From: Candidatus Azambacteria bacterium
GTDB lineage: Bacteria; Patescibacteriota; Minisyncoccia; GWC2-36-17; M10-OD1-4
Direction: 5' to 3'
NCBI GenBank assembly: GCA_027048495.1
Contig: JALTWS010000029.1
Coordinates: 1 to 44,320 of the forward strand
DNA length: 44,320 bases
In this document: positions 16,566 to 23,892 of the stretch, piece by piece
Position numbering within the stretch: position 1 is the first letter of the stretch
Layout: every line of letters begins with the position of its first letter
The notes under the pieces: model-generated
Told to the model about the DNA's origin: nothing
Database searches by the model: none
Seen by the model: only the letters and a program-made list of their open reading frames with translations
Made by a program: the position numbers and the translations under genes

Positions 16566-17234
16566 ATGGTTCGCTTCTGCTTTTTGACAATTATTTTTTT
16601 GTTTTTGCTTTCTTGCGTATCATATTCTATTACAAAAACAGGAGTTGTTTTTTCTGATGAAAAATCTTGGGAAAGATACAAAGATAAATTTGTGGCCTGG
16701 GCAAGTAAAGGAATTGGCAAAATAACAGAAGAAGATGCTGAGAAAATGCTTGGCAGGCCTCTTAAAATAAAAAGCACAAAAGATTTAACAGCAAAAGGCT
16801 GGTCTTTTTCTACAAACGAAGTGTCAAAATTTGATTCTGGGTTTTACAGAAGGGTTAATGGAAGTTACAAAGAGCATATTGTGGTTATGACGTTTACCAA
16901 AGACAAAAAGCTTTTTGATTTTGAAGTCCAGTCTTCTTTTGTTCCTACTTCAACCGATTATTTTTCTTCTGAACCTGTAGTGAGATATTATCTTTATGTG
17001 TATTTTATGGATAGGTTAGGAGATGTCCTTTCAGATTCTTTGGACAGATCACTTGAAAAATTCAGAAGAAAAGTAAAATTAGATGTAAAAGAAGTATCAG
17101 ATAATTTTGAAGAAAAGTATGTTGTGAAAGATAAAAAAGAGGAAGGAAACAACACATCAGAAAGCATAGATAAAGAAAAGCTAAAAAATGATGTGAATGA
17201 ATTTATAGATGAAGTATTTGATGAAAGCGGCTAA
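16566..17234 (+). CDS. Putative lipoprotein of unknown function
   Basis: This 222-residue protein begins with a short hydrophobic signal ending in the lipobox-like LLSC (C17), so it is probably lipid-anchored outside the membrane. The region 30-165 mixes charged and aromatic residues with a plausible beta-rich domain (KEHIVVMTFTKDKKLFDFEV, about 100-119). The C-terminal 60 residues are acidic/lysine-rich and probably a helical tail. I do not recognise a family. A GAGGTGG ribosome binding site lies about 7 bp before the ATG, and an extended −10 (TGCTATAAC, near 16523-16531) lies further upstream. The stop codon lies inside the stem of its own terminator. It is a monocistronic unit. Confidence 0.75.
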   Translation: MVRFCFLTIIFLFLLSCVSYSITKTGVVFSDEKSWERYKDKFVAWASKGIGKITEEDAEKMLGRPLKIKSTKDLTAKGWSFSTNEVSKFDSGFYRRVNGSYKEHIVVMTFTKDKKLFDFEVQSSFVPTSTDYFSSEPVVRYYLYVYFMDRLGDVLSDSLDRSLEKFRRKVKLDVKEVSDNFEEKYVVKDKKEEGNNTSESIDKEKLKNDVNEFIDEVFDESG

Positions 17235-17250
17235 AACTTAGCCGCTTTTT
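17225..17250 (+). terminator. Intrinsic terminator overlapping the stop codon
   Basis: A 10-bp stem (17225-17234 with 17238-17247), a 3-nt loop and a T-run follow the lipoprotein gene. The TAA stop (17232-17234) is part of the stem, so the terminating ribosome sits on the hairpin. Confidence 0.85.
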
Positions 17251-17273
17251 GTTTTTAATATAATGGTAATGTA

Positions 17274-17282
17274 TGTTATAAT
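17274..17282 (+). promoter_or_regulatory. Extended −10 promoter element
   Basis: TGTTATAAT (17274-17282), an extended −10, lies 30 bp before the ATG at 17312. No convincing −35 is needed for this class. Confidence 0.5.
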
Positions 17283-17311
17283 TTAAGTATGCTAATTAAT
17301 TTATATTTTTT

Positions 17312-17764
17312 ATGAAAAGCATTATGTTAAACAAAGGAAAGATAATTCAGCTTGGAACAGTTGTCTTTTGGCTTTTGTTTTGGTTTTTTAGCGTTTTGGA
17401 TAAATTTATAACCCAGAAATTTTTATGGGTAGGAAAAGATTTTTTTGATGAGTTTGTTGAGCTTTTTGAGTCAATAGGAATAAGCAATATAGTTGTGGTT
17501 GGGGCGTTTTACTGGTTTGTTGTAGCTTTGGAGATTGTAGCTTTTTTGTTTATGTTTTTTGCTTTTTTATCATATTTTAAAAATCAAAAAAAATCCGAGA
17601 ATTTCTTTTTTTGGGGAATATTTTTTAGCTTGTTTATTTTTTCTTTTTTTATGGTGGGTGATCAAATTTTTGGTGAAAGAGAAGAGCTTTTGGAACACAC
17701 TATTTATTGGGTGGCTGTTATAGTCTCGTGGGGAGCTTATAAATATTTTCCTAAGTTGGATTAA
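17312..17764 (+). CDS. Four-helix membrane protein of unknown function
   Basis: This 150-residue hydrophobic protein has about four membrane helices (roughly 12-29, 60-87, 97-115 and 128-144). An acidic loop between the first two helices (DEFVELFES, about 44-52) is the most polar part. I do not recognise the family; the layout is reminiscent of small DoxX-type proteins, but no diagnostic motif is seen. It has its own extended −10 promoter. It converges on the rhodanese/cupin pair, whose last gene ends only 4 bp past its stop, and no terminator hairpin separates them. Confidence 0.72.
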   Translation: MKSIMLNKGKIIQLGTVVFWLLFWFFSVLDKFITQKFLWVGKDFFDEFVELFESIGISNIVVVGAFYWFVVALEIVAFLFMFFAFLSYFKNQKKSENFFFWGIFFSLFIFSFFMVGDQIFGEREELLEHTIYWVAVIVSWGAYKYFPKLD

Positions 17765-17768
17765 TATT

Positions 17769-18089
17769 TTATTCTACAGGAAAGCCTTTTTCCTGCCACT
17801 CTAGCATACCTCCAGAAACATTTTTTGCATTTTGGTATTTTTTCCCAAAAAGAAGCTCTTGTGCCATTGCGCTTCTTCCTCCGCTTCTGCAAATAAGGTA
17901 TATTTGCGCGTTTTTGTCTGGAACTTGTTTTTCTATTTCGCTTTCAATTATATCCAAAGGTATATTTATACTTTCTTTTATGTGTCCTTGTTGATATTCT
18001 TCTTCTGTCCTTACATCTATTATTTTTATGTCTTCTTTTTGTTGTATTTTTTTGTAAAGTTCTTCTGTGCTTATTAAATTTGAATTCAT
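17769..18089 (-). CDS. Rhodanese-like sulfurtransferase domain protein
   Basis: This single-domain rhodanese of 106 residues has the active-site loop CRSGGRS with C67 as catalytic cysteine, the CH2A-type IIDVRTEEEYQQGHI near 23-37 and the C-terminal GGMLEWQEKGFP. Such proteins carry persulfide sulfur in the cytoplasm. I chose the ATG at 18089, just after the stop of the cupin gene and in front of the start of the domain. An in-frame ATG at 18131 would add 14 residues but overlap the cupin gene by 26 bp. It forms a two-gene unit with the cupin gene, transcribed from the divergent promoter region shared with uvrA. Confidence 0.88.
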   Translation of the reverse strand: MNSNLISTEELYKKIQQKEDIKIIDVRTEEEYQQGHIKESINIPLDIIESEIEKQVPDKNAQIYLICRSGGRSAMAQELLFGKKYQNAKNVSGGMLEWQEKGFPVE

Positions 18090-18105
18090 TTTTTTTGTTA
18101 TTTTG

Positions 18106-18453
18106 TTAATTATTAACTCTTCCATAGTCATCTTGCAGTCTGACTATGTCGTTTTCATCAAAATGCCCGAAGGCTATTTCTAAAATTCTTGCGGGATTTT
18201 GCTTCGCTTTTATGCAATGAATTGCTTTTTTAGGGACAAAAAGCTCGTCTCCAGCTTTTGCTTCTATTTTTTTATCATTCAAAGTAAAGATAACTTCTCC
18301 GTCTAGAACTCTCCAAAACTCGTCTCTGAAGTTGTGATACTGCAAGCTTAGTTTTGAGTTTGGATTTATGTTTATTATTTTTACAGTGCAGTTTTCTTCT
18401 TGAGTAAATTGTTCAAAATATCCCCATGGCCTTTTTTGTTTGTGAGTTTTCAT
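18106..18453 (-). CDS. Cupin, mannose-6-phosphate isomerase type II-like
   Basis: This 115-residue single cupin domain matches the C-terminal phosphomannose-isomerase part of type II PMI/GMP enzymes. It shows RPWGYFE at 8-14, the metal-site segment YHNFRDEFW with H40 and E45, a second histidine H79 in KKAIHC, and the typical ending FDENDIVRLQDDYGR. It probably isomerises fructose-6-phosphate and mannose-6-phosphate or binds a related sugar. The guanylyltransferase half is missing, so it acts alone. It is the first gene of a two-gene unit with the rhodanese gene. Confidence 0.85.
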   Translation of the reverse strand: MKTHKQKRPWGYFEQFTQEENCTVKIININPNSKLSLQYHNFRDEFWRVLDGEVIFTLNDKKIEAKAGDELFVPKKAIHCIKAKQNPARILEIAFGHFDENDIVRLQDDYGRVNN

Positions 18454-18477
18454 ATATTTGGTTTAATAAACATTTAT

Positions 18478-18505
18478 ATTATACATAATAAGCATTTTAT
18501 ATCAA
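18478..18505 (-). promoter_or_regulatory. Promoter of the cupin–rhodanese unit
   Basis: On the minus strand TTGATA (18505-18500), a 16-bp spacer and TATAAT (18483-18478) lie 25 bp upstream of the cupin ATG. It stands back-to-back with the uvrA promoter; the two −35 boxes are only 3 bp apart. Confidence 0.65.
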
Positions 18506-18508
18506 TCA

Positions 18509-18537
18509 TTGAAAATAAGCTGTTTTTGGTGTATAAT
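18509..18537 (+). promoter_or_regulatory. Promoter of uvrA
   Basis: TTGAAA (18509-18514), a 17-bp spacer and TATAAT (18532-18537) form a near-consensus promoter. The predicted start, near 18544, lies only about 4 nt before the ATG at 18548, so the mRNA would be nearly leaderless. The in-frame TTG at 18509 is the −35 box itself and cannot be the translation start. Confidence 0.75.
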
Positions 18538-18547
18538 TTTTTGTTAT

Positions 18548-21355
18548 ATGAAAAAAGCAAATCTAAAAAATGACAAGATAGTTATAAAAGGTGCAAAGAT
18601 GCACAATTTAAAAAACATATCTTTGGAGATACCAAGGAATAAGCTTGTTGTTATTACTGGGCTTTCTGGATCTGGAAAATCTTCTTTGGCGTTTGACACT
18701 ATTTACGCAGAGGGACAAAGAAGGTATGTAGAGTCTTTGTCTTCTTATGCCAGGCAATTTTTGGGGGTTATGGGAAAACCCGATGTTGATTCAATAGAAG
18801 GATTGTCTCCTGCAATATCAATAGACCAAAAAAGCGTTTCTTCCAATCCAAGATCAACTGTAGGGACAATAACCGAAATATACGACTACCTTAGGCTTTT
18901 GTTTGCAAGAGTTGGAACTCCACATTGTCCAAGATGCAAAAAGCCAATATCCAGCCAAAGTGTCAGCCAGATTGTGGATAGTATTTTAAAATTCAAAAAA
19001 GGAACAAGCATACAAATTTTGGCTCCAACAATAAAAGACAAAAAAGGGGAGCATACAAATGTTATAAACACAATAGCAAACTCTGGATATCTAAGAGTAA
19101 GAATTGACGGAGAAGTTTACAATACCCAAGATGCTTTGTCTTTAAATTTAGACAGATACAAAAAACACAACATAGAGGTAGTGGTGGACAGAATGATTAT
19201 TGAAAAGGATATGGACAGAGCAAGGTTGGCAGATTCTGTTGAAACTGCATTAAAAATAGGAGAAGGAACCTTAATAATTTCAAAAAATGAAAAAGAAGAT
19301 GAAGTTTTTTCTGAAAAGTTTGCTTGCGCTGAATGTCAAATATCAATATCAGAGATAGAGCCAAGAAGCTTTTCTTTTAATAGCCCGCATGGCGCTTGCT
19401 CATCTTGTACTGGGATAGGAAAAAAGTTGGAAGTTGATCCCTCTCTTGTAATACCAAACGAAAATTTAACTTTAGCAGAAGGCGCAATAAAGCCGTGGGC
19501 GCAAGCATCAAGATCAAATTGGAACTGGCTTGCTTTGGAAGACCTTTCGCATCATTTAGGATTTTCTTTGAATGTCAAGGTAAAAAATCTCCCAAAAGAA
19601 ATTTTGCAAATAATACTTTATGGTGATCCAAAAAGCCAATTTGAGGGAGTAATAACAAATCTAGAAAGAAAATGGAAAGAAACAGATTCTGAATGGATAA
19701 GATCAGAAATTGAAAAATATATGGTAGTAAAAAAGTGTCCTGCCTGCAAAGGAAGGAGGCTAAAAGAAGAGGTTTTATCTGTTTTGTTTTGCAAAAAAAA
19801 CATAGCGGAGGTGACAGCGCTTTCCATTTTAGATGCGCAAAAGTTTTTCAAGGAAGCAAAGCTTAACAAGACCCAAGAGAAAATAGCAAGTCTGATAATA
19901 AAAGAGATACAATCAAGGCTTTCTTTTCTGATAGATGTTGGATTGGGGTATCTTTCTTTGGACAGGGAGTCAGAAACGCTTTCTGGGGGAGAGGCGCAAA
20001 GGATACGGCTGGCAACCCAGATAGGATCTCGTTTGGTTGGTGTTTTGTATATTTTGGACGAACCTTCTATTGGACTTCATTCAAGAGATAATGCAAAGCT
20101 GATAAAAACATTAAAGGATTTAAGGGATTTAAACAACACAGTGATAGTGGTAGAGCATGATGAGGAGACGATGCTTGCCGCTGACTGGATAATAGAAATA
20201 GGTCCTGAAGCTGGAGCAAAAGGAGGGAAGATCGTGTTTGAAGGAACCCCACAAGAGCTTAAAAAGTCAAAAACAATAACTGGGCTTTACCTTTCAAAGA
20301 AAAAAAGAGCTTATCAGGAAAGTTTGAATCTCAAAGAAAACACAGAAAAAAAAGAACAAAAATATCTTGAGGTTAAAGGAGCTTCAGAAAACAATTTAAA
20401 AAACATAAACGTTAAAATTCCACTTTCAAAATTTGTTTGTATAACCGGAGTTTCTGGATCAGGAAAAAGCACTTTTGTTGATGACATTTTGGCAAAGGCG
20501 CTTGCTCAAAGATTTTACAATTCAAAGCAAACTCCCGGAAAACACAAAGAAATTTTGGGAGCGGAAAATTTAAACAAAGTTATTCATATTGACCAGTCGC
20601 CAATTGGCAGAACGCCAAGATCAAATCCGGCAACCTATACTGGTGTTTTTTCTCATATAAGAGACATATTTGCAAAAACCCAAGAGGCTCAAATAAGAGG
20701 CTATAAAGTTGGAAGGTTTAGTTTTAATGTAAAAGGTGGAAGATGTGAAAGCTGTGAGGGTCAGGGCATTAAAAAAATAGAAATGCATTTTTTGCCGGAT
20801 GTTTATGTTGAATGCGAGGAATGCCATGGCACAAGGTATAACAAAGAAGTTCTTGAGATAACCTACAACGGAAAAAATATAGCTCAAGTTTTGGATATGA
20901 GCGTAGATGAAGCATACGAATTTTTCAAAAATATACCAAAAATAAAAAATATACTTGGAGTATTAAAGGAAGTTGGGATAGGATATATTAAGCTTGGGCA
21001 GGGAGCGACTACTTTGTCTGGAGGAGAAGCGCAAAGAATAAAGCTGGCAGACGAGCTTTCAAGAAAAGACACTGGCAGAACTCTTTATATTTTAGATGAG
21101 CCAACAACTGGGCTTCACTTTGATGATGTTGCAAAACTGCTTTCTGTATTAAGAAAACTGGTAAACAAGGGAAATACTGTTTTGGTAATAGAGCACAATA
21201 TGGATGTTATAGCGGCATCTGACTGGATAATTGATTTGGGTCCCGAAGGCGGAGAAGCAGGAGGAAAGATAGTGGCCCAAGGCACGCCAGATCAAATAAA
21301 AAAATCAAAAAAAAGCCATACAGGACAATTTTTAAAAAAATATATGGAAAGTTAA
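18548..21355 (+). CDS. uvrA: UvrABC excinuclease subunit A
   Basis: This 935-residue ABC ATPase finds DNA damage for nucleotide excision repair and loads UvrB. Both ATPase halves are intact: Walker [10 protein letters not shown] near residue 40 and GVSGSGKST in the second half, and the signatures [12 protein letters not shown] and [12 protein letters not shown]. Cysteine pairs of the zinc modules are present (CPRCKKP, CAEC...CSSC, CPAC, CESC...CEEC), and so are the signature-domain stretches typical of UvrA. Length is normal for the family. I chose ATG 18548 because the longer TTG start lies in the promoter. No terminator follows, and the next gene has its own promoter. Confidence 0.97.
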   Translation: MKKANLKNDKIVIKGAKMHNLKNISLEIPRNKLVVITGLSGSGKSSLAFDTIYAEGQRRYVESLSSYARQFLGVMGKPDVDSIEGLSPAISIDQKSVSSNPRSTVGTITEIYDYLRLLFARVGTPHCPRCKKPISSQSVSQIVDSILKFKKGTSIQILAPTIKDKKGEHTNVINTIANSGYLRVRIDGEVYNTQDALSLNLDRYKKHNIEVVVDRMIIEKDMDRARLADSVETALKIGEGTLIISKNEKEDEVFSEKFACAECQISISEIEPRSFSFNSPHGACSSCTGIGKKLEVDPSLVIPNENLTLAEGAIKPWAQASRSNWNWLALEDLSHHLGFSLNVKVKNLPKEILQIILYGDPKSQFEGVITNLERKWKETDSEWIRSEIEKYMVVKKCPACKGRRLKEEVLSVLFCKKNIAEVTALSILDAQKFFKEAKLNKTQEKIASLIIKEIQSRLSFLIDVGLGYLSLDRESETLSGGEAQRIRLATQIGSRLVGVLYILDEPSIGLHSRDNAKLIKTLKDLRDLNNTVIVVEHDEETMLAADWIIEIGPEAGAKGGKIVFEGTPQELKKSKTITGLYLSKKKRAYQESLNLKENTEKKEQKYLEVKGASENNLKNINVKIPLSKFVCITGVSGSGKSTFVDDILAKALAQRFYNSKQTPGKHKEILGAENLNKVIHIDQSPIGRTPRSNPATYTGVFSHIRDIFAKTQEAQIRGYKVGRFSFNVKGGRCESCEGQGIKKIEMHFLPDVYVECEECHGTRYNKEVLEITYNGKNIAQVLDMSVDEAYEFFKNIPKIKNILGVLKEVGIGYIKLGQGATTLSGGEAQRIKLADELSRKDTGRTLYILDEPTTGLHFDDVAKLLSVLRKLVNKGNTVLVIEHNMDVIAASDWIIDLGPEGGEAGGKIVAQGTPDQIKKSKKSHTGQFLKKYMES

Positions 21356-21369
21356 CAGGTTAAAACAGC

Positions 21370-21398
21370 TTGACCATAGTAGCATTTAATGGTATTTT
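21370..21398 (+). promoter_or_regulatory. Promoter before the 181-residue orphan gene
   Basis: TTGACC (21370-21375), a 17-bp spacer and TATTTT (21393-21398) precede the strong Shine-Dalgarno sequence (21432-21440) of the gene at 21449. Confidence 0.5.
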
Positions 21399-21448
21399 CA
21401 TAAATAGTTCTTTTACATCAGCAAGCCACACAAAAGGAGGGTTTTAAA

Positions 21449-21994
21449 ATGTCATCTGTTGTTAGCTTTTGCAAAGATCTTGGTGTTGTGATAAAAGAAG
21501 TGAAAATAGCTTTAGATTTGAAAAGAAGAAATTTTTCCTCAGAGTGGTTTTTTATTGAAGATATAGCATCTTATGGATGCGCTATCCATTCTGCCATAAA
21601 AGAATTTAGGCAATGCAGGTTTTTTGTTACGGACAAGGGGTACTTTGTTATGGGTACTCTCGTAAAAAATCCAATTGTTGATATTCCCATAGTAAAAGCC
21701 ACAATGCTGGTAGATAAAAATATAACACCATTGCTTAGGATTTTTATACTACGCGAAGAGTTGTCCCAAAAAATAATTCCATCAAAAACAGAGATAAACT
21801 CTGAAAAAGATGGTAACAAGCTGAGATTGTTTGCAACGCAAACGGGGAAAATGCCTCATCTTGATCAAACTTTCATTTTTCATATGGAAGATGGATCAGG
21901 GTTTTTTATAGCTCCAACAAAGTATACAGGAGTGTACAGGCATGTAAAATCATTTCCAGAAAAAAAACATCATCCGGCCTGCTCTATGAAGTAA
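21449..21994 (+). CDS. Orphan 181-residue protein with strong ribosome binding site
   Basis: I do not recognise this soluble protein. The first two thirds alternate strands and helices, with a hydrophobic, possibly beta-rich centre (RFFVTDKGYFVMGTLV, about 56-71). The end has several His and Cys residues (KKHHPACSMK). The ATG is set by AAAAGGAGG at 21432-21440. The gene is a single unit with its own promoter in front and a perfect 10-bp terminator at 22003-22032. This architecture matches the orphan genes at 16122 and 27047. Confidence 0.75.
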   Translation: MSSVVSFCKDLGVVIKEVKIALDLKRRNFSSEWFFIEDIASYGCAIHSAIKEFRQCRFFVTDKGYFVMGTLVKNPIVDIPIVKATMLVDKNITPLLRIFILREELSQKIIPSKTEINSEKDGNKLRLFATQTGKMPHLDQTFIFHMEDGSGFFIAPTKYTGVYRHVKSFPEKKHHPACSMK

Positions 21995-22002
21995 ATATTT
22001 TA

Positions 22003-22032
22003 CCCGAGCTGAATTTTCAGCTCGGGTTTTTT
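22003..22032 (+). terminator. Intrinsic terminator
   Basis: A perfect 10-bp stem (22003-22012 with 22017-22026), an ATTT loop and a T6 run end the 181-residue orphan gene and insulate the mraZ promoter. Confidence 0.92.
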
Positions 22033-22060
22033 GTTGTGTATAACTTTGGTGGATAAGTGT

Positions 22061-22089
22061 TTGACTTTGGTGGTTTGTGGGTTTATAAT
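22061..22089 (+). promoter_or_regulatory. Promoter of the mraZ division cluster
   Basis: TTGACT (22061-22066), a 17-bp spacer and TATAAT (22084-22089) form the best plus-strand promoter in the window. The predicted start, near 22096, lies at the first AGTGG operator repeat. A direct repeat ACTTTGGTGG occurs at 22043-22052 and 22064-22073, 21 bp apart, overlapping the −35. Confidence 0.82.
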
Positions 22090-22095
22090 TAACAA

Positions 22096-22123
22096 TAGTG
22101 GTTGAAAGTGGGGAAAAGTGGGG
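22096..22123 (+). promoter_or_regulatory. MraZ operator: three AGTGG direct repeats at 10-bp spacing
   Basis: AGTGG occurs at 22097-22101, 22107-22111 and 22117-22121, exactly one helical turn apart. The last two are embedded in the identical unit AAAGTGGGGA. Short direct repeats with one-turn spacing upstream of mraZ are the known binding sites of MraZ octamers in other bacteria. The position directly downstream of the −10 box predicts autorepression. Confidence 0.8.
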
Positions 22124-22169
22124 AATATACTTTTTTCCATTTTCAAACCCAAAGGTCATTTAACTTGGC

Positions 22170-22243
22170 GGCAAATAGAGCTAAGTTCTTAATAAGATTA
22201 AATGTATCAAACTTCCTCTCAATACAGCTTAGCTCTGTTTGCC
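22170..22243 (+). promoter_or_regulatory. Long-stem leader hairpin of mraZ mRNA
   Basis: A 16-bp stem with one G-U pair (22170-22185 with 22228-22243) closes a 42-nt loop in the roughly 168-nt mraZ leader. It ends about 5 nt before the GAGGG ribosome binding site (22249-22253). The loop contains CCTC (near 22215-22218), which could pair with that site. It may control translation or mRNA stability; no known riboswitch class is recognised. Confidence 0.6.
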
Positions 22244-22263
22244 TGCATGAGGGCAAGTTTTAT

Positions 22264-22695
22264 ATGTTTGTTGGAGAATATAAACATTCAATAGATGAAA
22301 AAGGCAGAATAGCGGTGCCTTCAAAATTCAGGAGCTCTTTAAAAAGCGGTGCTGTTGTTACAAAAGGATTGGATAACTGCTTGTTTGTGCTTCCGATGGC
22401 AGAATGGAAAAAGTGGGCATCTGAAATTTCCAAGCTTCCTGTTTCCAAAGCAGACTCAAGGGCTTTTGCAAGGCATATGTTTGGAGAAGCTTCTGATGTT
22501 AAATTGGACGGTCAAGGTAGGATTATTTTGCCAACAAGACTTAAAAAATTTGCCAATATTAAAAAAACAGCTGTTTTTGTAGGGCTTTACAACAAATTAG
22601 AGCTTTGGGATGAAAAGACATGGGAAAGATACAAACAAAAAACAGAAAGGCAAAGCACGCAAATTGCAGAAAGAATGAGCGATCTGGGAATATGA
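22264..22695 (+). CDS. mraZ: Transcriptional regulator MraZ
   Basis: MraZ is a 143-residue AbrB/SpoVT-fold DNA-binding protein that regulates the division and cell-wall cluster. Both DxxxR half-domains are present: DEKGRIAVPSKF near 11-22 and DGQGRIILPTRL near 82-93. The ATG at 22264 is right for the family and has GAGGG about 10 bp upstream. An in-frame ATG at 22102 would add 54 residues that lie in the structured leader and operator, which is implausible. The stop overlaps the rsmH start (ATGA), so the two are translationally coupled. The operator repeats upstream imply autorepression. Confidence 0.95.
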   Translation: MFVGEYKHSIDEKGRIAVPSKFRSSLKSGAVVTKGLDNCLFVLPMAEWKKWASEISKLPVSKADSRAFARHMFGEASDVKLDGQGRIILPTRLKKFANIKKTAVFVGLYNKLELWDEKTWERYKQKTERQSTQIAERMSDLGI

Positions 22696-23561
22696 TCCAC
22701 AAGCCTGTTCTTTTAAATGAAATCATTGAAATTTTAAGCCCTAAAAAAGGAGATATTTTTGTTGACGGGACAGCAAACGGAGGCGGGCACACTTTGGCAA
22801 TCTGGGAGAAAATAAAGCCAAGCGGAAAAATTATAGCAATAGACAAAGATAAAGAAGCAACAAAAAGCCTGCAAAAAAAAGCAAAAAGAAAAAACATAAA
22901 AATAGTTTGCGCAAGCTATGCTGATCTGAAAAATATCATAGACAAGCAAGACTTCGGAAACATTTCTGGAATTTTGCTTGATCTGGGATATTCAAGCTTT
23001 CACATTGAAAAGTCAAAAAGGGGATTTTCATTTCAAAAAGACGAACCTTTAATAATGAGATATGACGCAAACAAAGATGAGCTTTCTGCTTATGATGTCA
23101 TAAACAGCATGCCAGAAAAAGAGCTTGCAGATATTATTTACAAATACGGAGAGGAGAAAAATTCAAGAAAAATAGCAAAAAAGATAGTCCAAAAAAGAAA
23201 AGAAAAAAAGATAGAAACATCTTTGGAACTGGCAGAAATCATAAAAAGCGCATTTTCAAAAAAAAGATATAAAATACATCCCGCAACAAAAACTTTCCAA
23301 GCTTTAAGGATATTTGTAAATGATGAGCTTGGGGAGCTAGAAAGATTTTTGCCTCAGGTGGTTGATGTTTTAAAAAAGAAAGGAAAGCTTGCTGTAATAT
23401 CATTTCATTCTTTGGAGGATAGGATAGTAAAGAGGTTTTTAAAAGAAAAAAAAGATGTGTTTAAAATTTTAACCAAAAAGCCAATTACGCCTTCAAAAGA
23501 AGAGATAATAAAAAATCCAAGATCAAGGTCAGCAAAGCTTAGGGTAGCAGAAAAAATATAG
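22692..23561 (+). CDS. rsmH: 16S rRNA (cytosine-1402-N4)-methyltransferase RsmH
   Basis: This 289-residue SAM-dependent enzyme methylates N4 of C1402 in 16S rRNA. It shows the SAM motif FVDGTANGGGHT near 26-37, ILLDLGYSS near 96-104, the family-specific FQALRIFVNDEL stretch and the late ISFHSLEDRIVKRF and RSRSAKLRVAE segments. The ATG at 22692 overlaps the mraZ stop; a longer start at 22620 would lie inside mraZ without purpose. It is the second gene of the cluster, as in most bacteria. Confidence 0.96.
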   Translation: MIHKPVLLNEIIEILSPKKGDIFVDGTANGGGHTLAIWEKIKPSGKIIAIDKDKEATKSLQKKAKRKNIKIVCASYADLKNIIDKQDFGNISGILLDLGYSSFHIEKSKRGFSFQKDEPLIMRYDANKDELSAYDVINSMPEKELADIIYKYGEEKNSRKIAKKIVQKRKEKKIETSLELAEIIKSAFSKKRYKIHPATKTFQALRIFVNDELGELERFLPQVVDVLKKKGKLAVISFHSLEDRIVKRFLKEKKDVFKILTKKPITPSKEEIIKNPRSRSAKLRVAEKI

Positions 23562-23565
23562 TTTT

Positions 23566-23880
23566 ATGAAAAAAACACAAAAAAAACCAAAAACAGAAAA
23601 GATAAAAACAGGGATATCAGTATGTCTTACTTTTATTGTTTTTGTTTTTGTGTTTTTTTCTTTTGAAGCTTTAAAATTTGCTGATTTAAAAAATGAAAGA
23701 TTGCAAAAAATAAATCTAATTTCTCAGTTAGAAAAGGAAAATGAAAAATTAGAAATTGAAGTAGTAAGATTGCAGGCCGCACAAAATTTAAGAGAAAAGG
23801 CAATTTCACTTGGCATGACAAATGTTTCAGAAGTTTCTTATCTTAACATAGCTTCTGAAGAGGTTGCGATAAACAGGTAA
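23566..23880 (+). CDS. FtsL/DivIC-like septum protein
   Basis: This 104-residue protein has a basic cytoplasmic tail, one membrane helix (about 19-36) and an extracellular coiled coil (about 40-75, leucine/glutamate heptads) followed by a short tail. Topology, size and position between rsmH and ftsI match FtsL, which joins the FtsQ/DivIB complex and activates septal synthesis by FtsWI. Sequence conservation of FtsL is low everywhere, so the call relies on context. The gene starts 4 bp after rsmH. Confidence 0.8.
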   Translation: MKKTQKKPKTEKIKTGISVCLTFIVFVFVFFSFEALKFADLKNERLQKINLISQLEKENEKLEIEVVRLQAAQNLREKAISLGMTNVSEVSYLNIASEEVAINR

Positions 23881-23892
23881 AGTTAAAGTTTT

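Noticed and set aside
18509-18547. TTG start adding 13 residues to UvrA
   Set aside because: The TTG is the −35 box and the added codons lie in the promoter; homologues start at the later ATG.
22102-22263. ATG start adding 54 residues to MraZ
   Set aside because: The segment covers the operator and the structured leader, and MraZ proteins start with MFxGEY-like sequence.
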